From Campylorhamphus procurvoides (taxonomy: Eukaryota; Chordata; Aves; Passeriformes; Dendrocolaptidae): a stretch of 64,000 bases of DNA. A program made the position numbers and the translations under genes. Positions 14,601-26,373 of this stretch are shown piece after piece. The stretch covers positions 820,661 through 884,660 of the forward strand of contig WBMV01004761.1 of assembly GCA_013396655.1 (NCBI GenBank). Reading direction: 5' to 3'. The notes under the pieces were generated by a model. It did no database searches. It was not told where the DNA came from and was given only the letters and a program-made list of their open reading frames with translations. Each line of letters starts with the position of its first letter. The first letter of the stretch is position 1.

Positions 14601-17600
14601 CATCGCTGAAGACTTTGGGAAAACACAGAATACATCCTGGGGTAAGCCAGGGTGGCTACCCCTAATGCAGTACTGAAATGTATGAAGGTGAATCCAAGGG
14701 CAGCTCCCACTCTCTGAGGCACCCCTTGCAGAGCCACCAGGCTAAGGGAATTGGGTACTTCTCTCCCCAGTGGCATTTCCAGTGGCCTCAGTCATCAGAC
14801 CAAGGATGGTTTGAAGGGCTTTTGGAGGCTGAACAGCATTTTTGCTACCAGAGAACAAAACTTAGAGCAGGATGACACAGGATAGATTCACCAAGACTAC
14901 AGCTTGTCCTTTTCTCCATCGTCCCCCAGATGATGGACTGTTGTCTGCCAGCCCAGCCATGCTCCAGGAGAGTGGCAGCTCATTGAGCTGGTGCAGATTA
15001 GGAGAGAAGAGCCAGGAGGCTTTCCACCTTCAACCTTCACCCTCTCCCTGATTGTCTTTCACCCACCCCCTCCACTTCCCTGCTGAAGGCACCAACACCT
15101 ACTGCCCATGGAAGCTATTTCTAAGTAATCCCGGGCATCTGGGGAATGAGGCTCTGAACAAATATCGGAGCGTGCGTGTGCAGAGAGTGCACACACACGC
15201 ACACACAGACACACACACACGCTCAGCCGTGGTGCTGCTGCTACAAAGTCAAATATAGACCTTGTGGAAGGGAAACAATGGCCGGGGTTGGGTTACATGG
15301 CTGTAGGGCCAGCAAGCTGCTGTTTGTTGTGGGCTGGGGTGGAATGGGAAAAGCAAGGGGGGTGAGATGGGGGAGAACATTTGTTTTAACCTAGAGACCC
15401 CAGGCTGATGCCGTGCATAAGGCGGAGAGGGTAACCCGGAGCAAGAGCTGAAGAGGATGATCATTTGAGTTGGCAGCTCAGAGGTGTTTGCAGTCTTTCT
15501 CCATCTGGTTTGTGCTGCTTTTCTGTCTCTCTCAAGAGATTAGAGTGGGCAGAAAGGGGTGAATTTCTCCAGGATTCTGCACAAGGAAGAGGTCCTTTGT
15601 CTCCTTGCTCCAGGGAAGGCTCCTCAGGGTAGGAGAAGAGGCAACATCACCTGTTCCTTCAGCTCAGCATCAGCTTCTTGCCCCCGATGTCTGGCTGCCT
15701 CCAAGGTGCAGGTTTCAGACGACGGAAGAAAGGGAAGCAGCTCCAGCTGGTTCTGACAGGTAATTCCTCCCTCTGTCTGTAAGCGGTGATGGTGCGTTGG
15801 AAGGATGGCAGGGGAGGGAGTCTGTGTCTGGCATGCATTGGAGGGGGAGACCAATGCAGAGGTCGCTCCAGTTCCCACTCTGGGTCCCTGCTTTGTGTGA
15901 TTTCCTTTACCAGAGGGAAAAGCTGCAGAGGGACTCTTATGGCTAGGAAAAAATCCTTCCTAATTCTGACCCAGCAGCTGTTCCATCCGAGACGCCTCTA
16001 GGGATGGCATGGCAGGGATCAGGGCCCAGTAGAGAAGAGCCTAAGCCAAGCACAGGAATCCCCTCTTCAACACCCTTTTCTTGGGTCTGCAATTAGAACT
16101 GCGCTGCTTGAATCATACTGGGAAGCCCAGGGTCCGATGTAGCAAGCCTAGGACTTGGGATTGTGCCTGGAGATGAGACAGGAGCCCTTCAGTGCAGAGG
16201 AAGGAATGCATCCAAGGTCCACATTGCTTAGGGTTTCCTTTTGGTCCCTTCTCCCTCCTCTGTACTCACCTTTTTTACTCCTATCCATTCCTTCCTGCTT
16301 CTGCCTGTGCCAAACCCCAAAAGCCATTTCCTCAGATATACCCATATATCCTCTTTTGAAATCCCACCCTGGTTTCTGTTTTTCATTCCCCTTCTTTGAC
16401 ATTCATATCTTCAGCACCAAACTTTACCTCCTCGGCCTGGACAGCCCTCACTTCATGCCATGGCTCTTACCTCCAAGAAAAGCAGCAAAGGGAAAGACAC
16501 GGGTCCTATTCCTCTGACTGTAACCTAATCCCATCTCCCTCTGCCACAGTGCTCATGGTGTGGACACACATACTAATGGATATTGACATAAGCAGAGACC
16601 CCTCTACAGGTGCCCTCCTATCTGCCCCTTCAAATGCACACACAGGGGGCTTTCTTTGGCACGTTTAACCAAGTGAGATTTAAGAGCACCCAGGTACGGC
16701 TGCACAATGACATCGCAGTGCAGCATGGTCAGGACTGGGGCAGATCCCAGCAGAGGAGTGTAGGAGTAGGTGAGGATGTTGCAGGAGGTGGTGGTGTATC
16801 TGAGACAGTCAGTGAAGGTAGCAGGATTTCAAGGAGGAGGTGAGGATGAGGCTGTGCAACCTACACTCAGTGTTGGAGGTGTTGCTAGTAAAACATTGGC
16901 CTCCAACCATGACTGGCAAATAGTGCAAGGCAGGGTGCAGTGGGGGTCAGAGGATAAAGGTGGATCCTCCCAGGTCCTGGAGCTGCTGTGACTTAAACAG
17001 ATGCTGCCTGGTTTTAAACCAAGTACCAGGAGCTGTGCTTCGGTCTCAGCCTCACCCTCTCCTTTTTGCTGTAAACCCCAGATATGGTAGGAATCGGCTC
17101 AAAAGCAGGCTGAGCTGATTGTGAAGGATTGGAGGCTGAGAATGGATGAAGAACCACAGGAAGCATCTCAGAACTGGTGCACACCTGTCTCATAAATACA
17201 TGAAAAGCTGATGGAGCAGCGTGAGCAGCAGGAGGTTTGGACTTCTCTCTCTGTCCCTCAGGGAACAGTTAGGTAAGGTGATGGAGACAGGAGGAGGCAG
17301 CAAGGAACAGTGCTGCTGGGCAACAGGAGAGCAGGAAAGAGGTAGGAAGAAGGCAGATTCTACAGCAGTGGGCAGAGTGGTAGGTGCCCATTTTATTCCT
17401 CAGTCGTGTTGTCCAGACCTGCTGAGGATGGAGAAAGCAGGGGTCCACAGTCAAAGCCAGCAGTGAGCTGGGCTTTGATGGGGCTGCTGGTTGTTGGGCT
17501 CTCCTGAAGTCCTGGGGCCTGCAGAGCCCCCCTCGGCTGCCACAGGGTGCATGATGCTGATGAGGGGGTCAGGAACTGCAGAGGGCAGGGGGAGGAGGGT

Positions 17601-18179
17601 GGGCTAGAGAAGGTGAGAGCAGGGACGGGTTCAGCTTTGTCTAGTGAACGAGATGGAATGCGAAATCATCCACTAAGTGCCTGTAGGACATAGTTCTTCC
17701 TCCTTCCTGGTGGAAAACAGCAGATCTCATGGGGTGCAGGGGTAGAAAAGGGCTGGCTGAGGTGAACTTGTAATCTAATTAAGGATTGTTAGGACCTTTG
17801 AGGGTGACAGATACGATCTTGTCAAGTAGCAGAAAGGCCATGCAAGGTGAGGAGGAGAACAGGCAGCTGTTCCTTCTGAAGATGTGACAGCCCAGACACT
17901 CTCCCAGGGTTGTCTTACTGTTCACCGAGGTGCTGGTGTCCACGGCTTGTGAGCCGCAACCAGAGAAGTGCTGGGGACCACAGCTTCCGCTGGATGGCCT
18001 CTTTCTTGTGGGGCAACCACTTCACGTTGCACCTTTAAGGACGAGGCTTCTTGACCCCAACAGTTTGGCAGTGGAGGTGTGTTAGTGGCCCCCGAAGACA
18101 TCAGGGAGGGGCTGCGGGAGGCATTTTTGCTTATTATTATTATTAATTCAGATAATCTGAGGGAGATGAAGGCTCAGCT
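8671..18179. other. Non-coding interval between CpG islands
   Basis: No exon of a known family was recognised on either strand. Open frames are short and unrelated to the genes on either side. The stretch holds an A-rich patch at 11570-11600, a T-rich pyrimidine patch near 13610-13640 and a CA-type microsatellite at 15188-15222. An AATAAA-type hexamer with no gene attached occurs near 12334. If the islands at 8.1-8.7 and 18.2-19.2 kb are divergent promoters of TJAP1 and DLK2, this is their shared intergenic region and a plausible site for distal regulatory elements. No such element can be shown by reading. Confidence 0.5.
15188..15222. repeat. CA dinucleotide microsatellite (imperfect)
   Basis: An alternating CA tract interrupted by single G substitutions (CACACACGCACACACAGACAC and so on) is directly visible. 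It lies in non-coding DNA. Confidence 0.85.
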
Positions 18180-18374
18180 CACCGCGCTGAGCCTATTTGT
18201 GAGAGCGGCCCGAGGCTGGGAGGCGCAGTGCCCCGCGGCAGGCTGTCCACAGCGGGACCGAGCCCTGCCCGCGCCGGGGGGCGAGCGCTGCAGCCCCCCC
18301 GAGCCGCGGGCGGGGGTCTCCCCGGCAAGGCCGAGTCCGGGGGTGAGATGGAGAGGAGCCCGCCAGCCCGGGAC

Positions 18375-18445
18375 ACCCCCGCATCTCCTGCGGGTGGGTC
18401 CCGGGGTCGGTGCCGGCGACCCCCGCATCTGCTGCGGGTGGGTCC
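18375..18445. repeat. 44-bp-period minisatellite running into an assembly gap
   Basis: A 27-base block beginning ACCCCCGCATCT and ending TGCGGGTGGGTCC occurs at 18375-18401 and again, with one visible substitution, at 18419-18445. The period is 44 bases. The second copy stops exactly where the N run begins, which suggests a longer array that the assembler could not resolve. Confidence 0.8.
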
Positions 18446-18668
18446 NNNNNNNNNNNNNNNNNNNNNNNNNNNNNNNNNNNNNNNNNNNNNNNNNNNNNNN
18501 NNNNNNNNNNNNNNNNNNNNNNNNNNNNNNNNNNNNNNNNNNNNNNNNNNNNNNNNNNNNNNNNNNNNNNNNNNNNNNNNNNNNNNNNNNNNNNNNNNNN
18601 NNNNNNNNNNNNNNNNNNNNNNNNNNNNNNNNNNNNNNNNNNNNNNNNNNNNNNNNNNNNNNNNNNNN
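18446..18668. other. Assembly gap (223 N)
   Basis: This run of undetermined bases sits inside a GC-rich island next to a tandem repeat. Open frames drawn across it are meaningless. It may hide part of the DLK2 promoter or its first exon. Confidence 0.99.
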
Positions 18669-20678
18669 GGTGGAGTGGGGTGGAGGGCAGGGCACCCCCG
18701 CGGCCGTGCCCCTCTGGGGGGCACTGCGGCTTGCGGTGGTCCCAAAGCAGCGGGGTGAGCGGGAAGGGCGGCGGCGGGGCAGGAGCGGCGATCCGCAGCG
18801 GCGCGGCATCCTCCGGGTTCGCACCCCTGTCCCCGGACACCCGGACCAGAGCGGCCCCGATAGCCCTCAGGCTAGAGACAGCGTGTGATGCTCCCCGTTC
18901 TGGGGCTGTCCCTGGTAGCCTCCAACCATACAGAGGTCCCTAATGCCCCCGAGGCGGAGGTTAGTAGACCCGGAGGCGTCCTCGCAGCCCCTGGAGAGCT
19001 GGTAGCCCCCAGCTCGGCAAGGCAGAGGCGGAGGAGCGAGACAGGGGGAGCTCCCTCTCCCGTGTCCCTGCGACTCAAAGCCAGGCCTGCCCGGGTGGAA
19101 GCTGCTTACACCTCTCTTGGGCACCAGTTGCCCCCCAGGGATGCCGGGGTCGGGGACAGCCCCGCGGGAGCAGCGCCCGTGGGATGGCTACGTCAGGATG
19201 TCCGAGAGGCTGCGCTTCGAGTGCGGAGCCATGGGGGAAACTGCCTTTGCAATGACATGTGGTCAGAGGTTATGCTCCTCATAGTGCTGGAGGAACATGA
19301 TACTGGTTTCAGCCCTAAATTATTTTATAAGTTTCATAGGAATTGCTTCACCCTCCCTTGAAATGCAGCAGCTGTTTTCCACTGCCCAGTGTTTAGGGGC
19401 AGGAGGCAAAGGAGGGTCCTGCAAGCATGGTGACAAGGGAACTGTGGGGAGGGAGAATGCAGTGATCCATTCTGGGATTTGGCTGGGGCAGTGACAATAA
19501 GGTCCTTTAGCTCCTCTGAAAATGCTGCATCCTTCATGTCTGATGGTTTGTTTGCCGAAGAGATGCTTAGAGCAACATCCTTGCTTTTGAGAGCTATTTT
19601 GTCTGGTTCAGACAGGTGAAGCTCTTAGCAGGGACCCCAAAACCCCTTCCTGCAATGCATGTGTATATGTAGGTGTGTGGGAGGACATCTGTCCCCATCT
19701 GAGAAGTCTTTCATACAACTATGAGCCCAGCACAACCTTCCTGAGCTAAAGAGTCAAGCTGAAGGTGGAATGGCCCCTGTTCATCACACCCACGCAGCTG
19801 GATAGAGTCTGCTCCATACCTTCACCATTCTCCTAGCAGAACTGTTTAACCCCTCCCATCTCATTACAGTAATATATTTATGATATCACCCTTGAATTCC
19901 CTGCCCTTAACAACCCCAGAAGGCTGGGAGGGAATGAAGCATTTTTGGAAAATATTTAATGTTACTTCGAGAGGGCAGGAGGCAGTCAGAAGATAGATGG
20001 GTGCAGGAACCTTGGGCTGACGGGGCTCTCTGCAGGACAGCTGAGGAAGAGGACTGCACCTAGTGAAAGGTGTGTGTTCTCACAGCTGCAGCCCAGCTCT
20101 GGTGACTGTCACTTCACTCTCTTGCTTGGACAATGAAAGAGGGCTGCTGTTTACCACCTGCTCATCTGCTAGATCTTACTTGACTCCCTGCTCTCCTGCA
20201 GGGTTTGAAAAGCAGCCTGGGTGTTGTAAAAAAGACTCAGCCCATCTATTCATTCAAACATACACAGGAGGGACCTTGTTTAACACAAAGCTGAAGCCTC
20301 CCAGACCTAGGGAGGAAAGATGAAGGTCTCCACAGGTGGGCTGGTATTTCTGAAGGTTTCTGCTCTCTTGACAGCAGCTAGGAGGGGCAGGTGCTTCAAG
20401 ATGTCATGTAACAGCCTAAGCTACTACATGCTCAAGATTGAGAGTGCACACTCAGTTCTCCTGTCCACACATTTTTAAAGGCTTTTTGATTCTTAGTTCT
20501 CCAACACTGCCTTAGAGAAAGGAGTCTGGAAGGACAGAGAAGAGTGCAGTCACAAGTCTGTACAAAACTGGATGTTTCGACTCAAAACTCCCAGGTAGCA
20601 GAGAGGAAGGGATGTGTGAAGTGAAGCTGTGGTGTGAGCCAAGGGGTTTTGCTGAGCTTGCTCTTTTTCTCTCTCTAG

Positions 20679-20707
20679 GTGTTCAGCTCGGTGGGGCCAC
20701 ACTGACC
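20679..20707 (+). other. DLK2: DLK2 5' UTR part of start-codon exon
   Basis: A strong pyrimidine tract ending in CTCTCTAG (20671-20678) forms a splice acceptor. The exon begins at 20679 and reaches the start codon at 20708 after 29 untranslated bases. This shows that transcription starts further upstream, in another exon. Confidence 0.75.
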
Positions 20708-23700
20708 ATGCTCAGGAGCTTCTGTCTCCAGCTCATGTCCTTGATTTGGATCCTCTTGGCCCATCACCAGCTTGCGCAAGGTGAGTCTCTGTAGACAAGG
20801 GTCCTTCTCTTTTCCATCTATCTTACCAAACCTGTCCTTGGCATTATTGAAATCTCCTCAGTTTCCCATGCAAAATAGAGCTGGCCTGACTTGGAAGAGC
20901 AGAAAATGCTGCTTGGTCATTGATCACCTGGGGGGTGACTGGTGGCAACTGTAGAAACCCTTGCTCTGGTACCCACAGGGGTGGCAGTGCCTGAGCAGAC
21001 TGGTAGTGAGAGGTCCTGCTGCTCTCTCAGTTAACGTGAATGGGTTCCTGAACTGATGAGCCTGTTCTGAGAGGTAGGGTGAGGGGAAAAAAGGTCCCAA
21101 AACTGAACAGCTAATCCTGGATCCAGCAAGACAAAATCCCTTCATAAACATTAGTTTACTCTCCCTCTGCTCCAGATAAGCAATGAATTCCCAAAGCCAT
21201 CTGCCAGGAGAGATGATTACAAATAGAAAAGGTGACCATACCCAAGCTGAGCAGTCCCAGGATGCTGCTCCAGCTCCACAGTGGCTTGGTTTGCAAGGCT
21301 GTTACCCTGAGCAGTGGGACCTGCTGCCTCACTGCAGCAAAGTCACATGCACAGGGGATTTCTTCCCCTGCTCGCTTTCCTAGGCAGCACAAAATGCTGC
21401 TTGGGAAAAGCCTGAGCACTCCTTTTGGAACAGGAGCTTTAATCTGTCCCAGTCCAGGATGGAGGAGCTCAGTCAGGTGAGCACATTCATCTCCTGGGTC
21501 TGGCCTGGGATTGCACTGGGCTTCTGGAGAAACTCCCTGCTTCCTGATATTTGCTCTACTTCTACTGCCAAAGTGAACCAGCTCCCCTGTGGAGCTAAGA
21601 TGCAAGCAAGTGATGGGGGGGAGAGGGGAAGGTGGATATGAAAGGGGACACCTGGCTGGAGCAAGCAGACCAGCACCAAGCAGAGGATGAGAAGTAGCAC
21701 AGCAAGGCCATGGCTCAGTTACAGCTTCTGTGGCCTTTAAATAAATAAATAGAACTGGATACCTGGCCCCATGTGATGCCCAGTCCTGCCTCCCCATGCT
21801 GGAAAAAGAGTGCAGGTAGCTGGATCCTGGGGGAAGGCAGAAGCCCCAACCAGACTGTTCTGTGTCAATAACTGCCCCTGGTGGTGGTAACATCCTAGGA
21901 GATAAAGAAGAACCATTCTTTCCGTTTTCATCCTCAGTCTCTTTGTGTTCCTTGCAGTACCTGGCCCTGAGCTTTCCCACCATACTTGCTGCAAGACTTT
22001 GGGACCAAGGTCCCAGGTGCGTCAGTAGCTACTACACAGGTTGCCTTAATGCACGGGCAACCCCAGCTATTGCCCAGAAGGGCCCAAAATCTAAGGGAAA
22101 CAGCAGAGGAAAGGTGGGGAAGACAACCAGAGACTGTTTACTTTTGAAGCAGGGTCCCATTTTGCAGTAAAGACAGGGTTATCACTGCTTGTGTGGCATC
22201 CAGACATTGAAAGGAAAGTCCCGCACCTTAGAGTTCTGGGGAAGGTCAGAAGGAAAAACAAGCTGTGATCCAGCTGGGCCATGGGCAGATCTGGAATTAT
22301 TTATAGTCTCTATTTAACCCAACTCCACGTTACCTGCTTTGTAGGTGATGACTGCAGTGAGCGCTGTAATCTTGCCCATGGCTGCTGTGACCAGGATGGG
22401 AAGTGCAGGTATGGCTTGTCTTTGGCTCTCTGCTGCTCCTGACTGTAACTGCTCTCCCTCCCTTGTTGCTGTGTCCCTGGTGCCTACACCCTGCCCTGAG
22501 CTAAAGCACCTCCTCCTCCACTCACCTATACCTGGAATCTACGACTCTTCTCTCTTCTTACCTGACACCCTCTGGAATGGGAGATTTTGTTCCCTCAGCC
22601 TCTTGATGGTCCCCTCCAGCCTTTGCTCCATTTCTTCCAGGGTCCCACCTTCCACACACTGAGCAGTAGTGTTCTGCTGAGCCCTTTCTTCTAGATAGGA
22701 GCATAGGACAGCCCAGCCATGCCTGGGTAATTTGAGACAGCCTTCAGACTCAAATGTGATGGGGAAAGTCATCAGGCAGCAGGCCAGGCATGGGGGTTGG
22801 CCAGCTTGCTTGGCTTCCTCACTGGCTGAGGTGGAGATGTTCTCCCTGGGGGGATGGAAGAGCAGAGCTGCCAGCATGCACATAACAGAGGGCACCAGGG
22901 GTCCCCTCTCAGCAGCCTGGGCTGTGGTGAGGATCTCTGGATGTTTTCATAATGGGCTTACCAGCAAGCTAGGGGCTACTGCAGCAGAAGCGCATGTGTG
23001 ATCCCTGGCATGTCAGCTCCAGCTGGTGCCCAGATCCCACAGGTGTTTACCTGGCCCCCTCCCTGTCAATTTTTAGGTTGGCCATCTCCCTTTTAGAAGA
23101 GTTGATGACACCTGCTCCCTGCAGGTACTGAGGGGTAGGGGTATCTGAGCCCTCTGTAAGCTCAGGGTTGTCCAGGTATGAGTGCATTTTCCCAGACTCT
23201 ATCAGTCACATGGTATCACCTCCATTCCCATCAAAAAGCCTCTAATTAACATTTTCCTCATTACACATATCTTTGAAACAACGTGCAGTGACAATAGCCA
23301 GCCCAGGTGTGAAAGTGCAGTCTTGGGCCAGACCAACAAAGCTGCTGTCATCACACATGGCACTGAAATGAGCCACAACCATGAAAAAGAACCCCCTTTC
23401 TTCCTCTAGAAACTCTGTTGTTCTTGTTAGGTTTAATTTCATGCTGGTTTGAGTGTAGCTTTTGTTGTGGCTTGGTGCCACCTCCACTCAGCTTTAATCT
23501 TGTTATCATTTGATTTCCCCCTTGGAGCTGCAGGTCTGAGGGATGCCTGCCACTGCAATTAAGTAAATCTTGACTTAGTCATTGCCACTGCCCTACTCTC
23601 CTGGCACCAGAAGTCTCATTGTGTGCTGCAGGTTTTACCACTGTACTGCCCTTGTGAGCTGGCTAGTAAGTCTATTCTGTACATCAGCCATGACAAGCAA

Positions 23701-26373
23701 GGTTTCACAACTGGATTACAGTGCATTTCAGACAAAAAAAATGATACACAGTATAATGCAAAGTGAAACACGTGGATTTCAGGGGCCTCTTGTCGCTTTC
23801 CCTCAGGATGTTCAGGGTTAGGGATGTGCTTTTCTCTGCCTGTCAGATTGGCTGCCCAATGAGGGAGGTGCAGGAATTGCTGAGCTAATGTAGTGGTGTA
23901 TACAGAGCAGCTGGCTGGAGGAAAGCAGAGGGATGTGGGCAGTAGAAGAGAAGCTGCTGAGCTCTGTTTCTGGCCCCTCACCCTCCCTGGGTGCAGAGGG
24001 TGAGTCTGCTCCTGCTCTCTCTTTGCTTCCTTGGACAAATGAGGTGCCAGTGCTTACCTCCCCTGGAGGACGGAACCAGCAACTCCACAGGGGGCTTTGG
24101 GAGGGTTTATGAATGCTGCTGTATCTGCAGTGACCCTTCACGGCACACAGCCAGCTTTTTCACAGCCCCTGATTGCGTTTTGTTGTGCTGCTATGCCCTG
24201 TCCTGCAGGTGTGATCCAGGCTGGGAGGGCGAGTACTGCGAGGAGTGCGTGCGTATGCCAGGCTGTCTTCACGGGACGTGCCACCAGCCTTGGCAGTGCA
24301 TCTGTCACAGTGGCTGGGCTGGCAAGTTCTGTGACAAAGGTAAGTCACAGGCTGGACATCCCAGCTGAGGGAAGAAGCCCAGTACACCCTCCGTGGATGC
24401 ATGAGCCAGCATAGCCAGAAGCCACCCAGGTGATGCTGCTTGACCTGCCTGGGAGATAGGATGTTGCCTGGCTGCCACAGCTGGAACCATTCCTTTCCTG
24501 CAAAAGAGGTCGGGCTGCTGGCAGCTGCTCCCTGGCTGCATGGCAAGAGCTAGCATGACACAGGCCAGTCTCAGGAAATGGAGCAAATGAACTCACTGCA
24601 TTTGTCATGCTGTGTCAAGACTCCAAGCAGCATCCCCTGGTTCCCCAGGGCTTCCTGCCTTCAGCAGGTACCTGGTGAACTCCCCTTCTTTGGCCTCAGA
24701 GACTTCTTTTTAGCACAGGGTCTCCATTGGCCAGACAGATGGCATGCAGAGCATCTTCCACAACCATATAGGCACTGCACTGCTGTTGCTGCAGGTGCCT
24801 GTTGGAGGGGAGGAGGGAGAAGCTCCTTTAATTTCTCTTTCCCCACTGAGTTTGATGGGTTGTGTTCACACAATTGGCCACCTCAACCGTCTTTCCTGCC
24901 TAATTCACACCTTTTTTCTTTCCCCTCAGACGTACATATCTGCGAACACCAGTCCCCATGCCAGAATGGGGCTCAGTGCATTTATGATCGAGATGGGGAA
25001 TATTCCTGCCTGTGTCCAGAAGGTTTCCACGGAAAGGACTGTGAGATGAAGACAGGGCCATGTGAGAAGGCAGGGTGAGACACTGTAGTGAGATTACAGA
25101 CAGCATTAACTTTGGGTTACACATGGAGGCCTAGATCAGCTCATTATCTGTGGATTTCCATGTACCAGTGGAGTTAAGTCAAAATCATCTTTGGCTTTGG
25201 TTTAGCAGTGTGCACTGCATGGTTTCCCTGGGACCAGGTGTTTGCTGTGATCTGAGCAGATTCGTCAGTGCTTTAGGTGTGATGAGCTGATACCTGTCAT
25301 GCCTTTGGGGGGCATCAGGAGGGCATATTTCCTCATCAGACCATTTGGCTAAAGACCTTCCCTGGTGGGTGGTGGACCCATGCAAGGTCATAGCCCTTGA
25401 GGAGGTCCCACAGCCTCTGACTCAAGGAGACACAAATTCCCACCCAGTGTTCTCCTTGAGATAGCTGCCCCCATGGAGAGAGCTGCGGCTGGACACACAC
25501 TGACCATGCAAGCAGCTCCATGTGTTTACCTCCCTGGGGTGAGGGAGGCTGCTTGCTCTCTAGGGCCATAACCCATCCTTGCTCTTTACACACAGGTCTC
25601 CATGCAAGAATGGTGGACAATGTCAAGATGAAAATGGCTTTGCCAGCAACTTCACCTGCCGGTGTCTCGCTGGCTTTGTGGGGGCCCTCTGTGAGCATGA
25701 CGTGGATGACTGCCTGATGCGCCCCTGTGCCAATGGTGCCACCTGCCATGACGGCATCAACCGCTTCTCCTGCCAGTGCCAGGTGGGATTTGAAGGGCGT
25801 TTCTGCACAATCAACATCAACGACTGTGCCAGCCAGCCGTGCAAAAATGGAGCAAAGTGCTATGACCGCATCAATGACTATGACTGCTTGTGTCCTGACC
25901 GTTTCACTGGAAAAACCTGCGAGATCCCTGTCCCCGAGCCCACCTGGTCTCCTCCCTATCACCCTGCAAACCATGAGAATGGCGGGGTTGTGAAAAGCAC
26001 CACCAGTGAGATGCCGGGGGTGACGCAGCCAGAGCCTATCAGGATCATGGTCACGGGGCGGCGCGTGGCTAACCACAGTGAGAAAGAGCCGGGGGGAGGG
26101 TTGTTGAAAATCTCTGTGAAGGAGGTGGTGACCCAAAGGGACTCAGGGCTGAGCGAAGCCCAGCTGGTGACAGTGCTGGTGTTTGGGGTGCTGACAGCAG
26201 TGCTGGTCCTCATCACTGTCCTGCTAATGCTGAGGAACTGGCAGAGAGGCCGTCAGAGGTCAAACTGGTGCCAAAGCCCTTCTCAGGCTGCAAGGAAGCT
26301 CCAAGACCAGGAGTGCCAGGTGGGCATGCTCAACACCATCTTGATTGAGCCAAGGAAAACGACAGAGCTGTGA
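20708..26373 (+). CDS. DLK2: DLK2, delta-like non-canonical Notch ligand 2 (EGFL9)
   Basis: The product is a type I membrane protein of the DLK family, described as modulating NOTCH1 signalling and adipocyte differentiation at the cell surface. Five coding exons join in frame to 396 codons: 20708-20780, 22345-22408, 24209-24339, 24930-25074 and 25596-26373, all with GT-AG introns. Human DLK2 is about 383 residues. The order is a signal peptide (about 1-24), six EGF-like repeats from about residue 26 to 270, a Ser/Thr/Pro-rich stalk, one membrane segment (about 328-350, beginning LVTVLVFGVL) and a short tail ending KTTEL. Repeats 5 and 6 begin DVDDC and NINDC, the calcium-binding EGF type. No DSL domain is present, as expected for DLK1/DLK2. 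The motifs VRMPGC, HGTCHQPWQC and DDCLMRPCANGATC favour DLK2 over DLK1, and so does the ABCC10 neighbour. The start ATG at 20708 opens a hydrophobic leader shortly after the acceptor at 20678. The frame has no breaks. Confidence 0.96.

Larger units (their letters stand above)
18180..19230 (+). promoter_or_regulatory. GC/CpG-rich island upstream of DLK2, interrupted by gap
   Basis: The DNA becomes strongly G+C- and CpG-rich on both sides of an N gap (18446-18668), then returns to ordinary composition after about 19.23 kb. It lies 1.5-2.5 kb upstream of the exon that carries the DLK2 start codon. That exon (from 20679) has a clear acceptor, so DLK2 must have at least one upstream non-coding exon, and this island is the natural place for it. 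The exact start site and donor cannot be chosen and may lie in the gap. Confidence 0.55.

Noticed and set aside
15188..15222. The CA-rich tract as a possible CRISPR-like or regulatory array.
   Set aside because: It is a simple dinucleotide microsatellite with point interruptions and no spacer structure.
18079..18943. Long open frames on both strands across the 18.4-18.7 kb gap.
   Set aside because: They are open only because N bases cannot create stop codons and because the sequence is GC-rich. No domain resemblance exists.
21156..21983. A 275-codon minus-strand open frame inside DLK2 intron 2.
   Set aside because: It has no recognisable domain and no splice or poly(A) context, and its composition is irregular. 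It is probably a chance opening in GC-rich intron sequence.
23991..24368. Open frame running in phase from intron 3 into DLK2 exon 4, starting with a signal-peptide-like hydrophobic stretch (VSLLLLSLCFLG).
   Set aside because: It begins at GTG, not ATG. The strong acceptor at 24208 and the phase match to exon 3 explain exon 4 fully. The upstream part resembles no family sequence, so it is read as chance.
25336..26136. Long minus-strand open frame opposite the last DLK2 exon.
   Set aside because: It is a shadow of the DLK2 coding sequence on the opposite strand and has no independent support.
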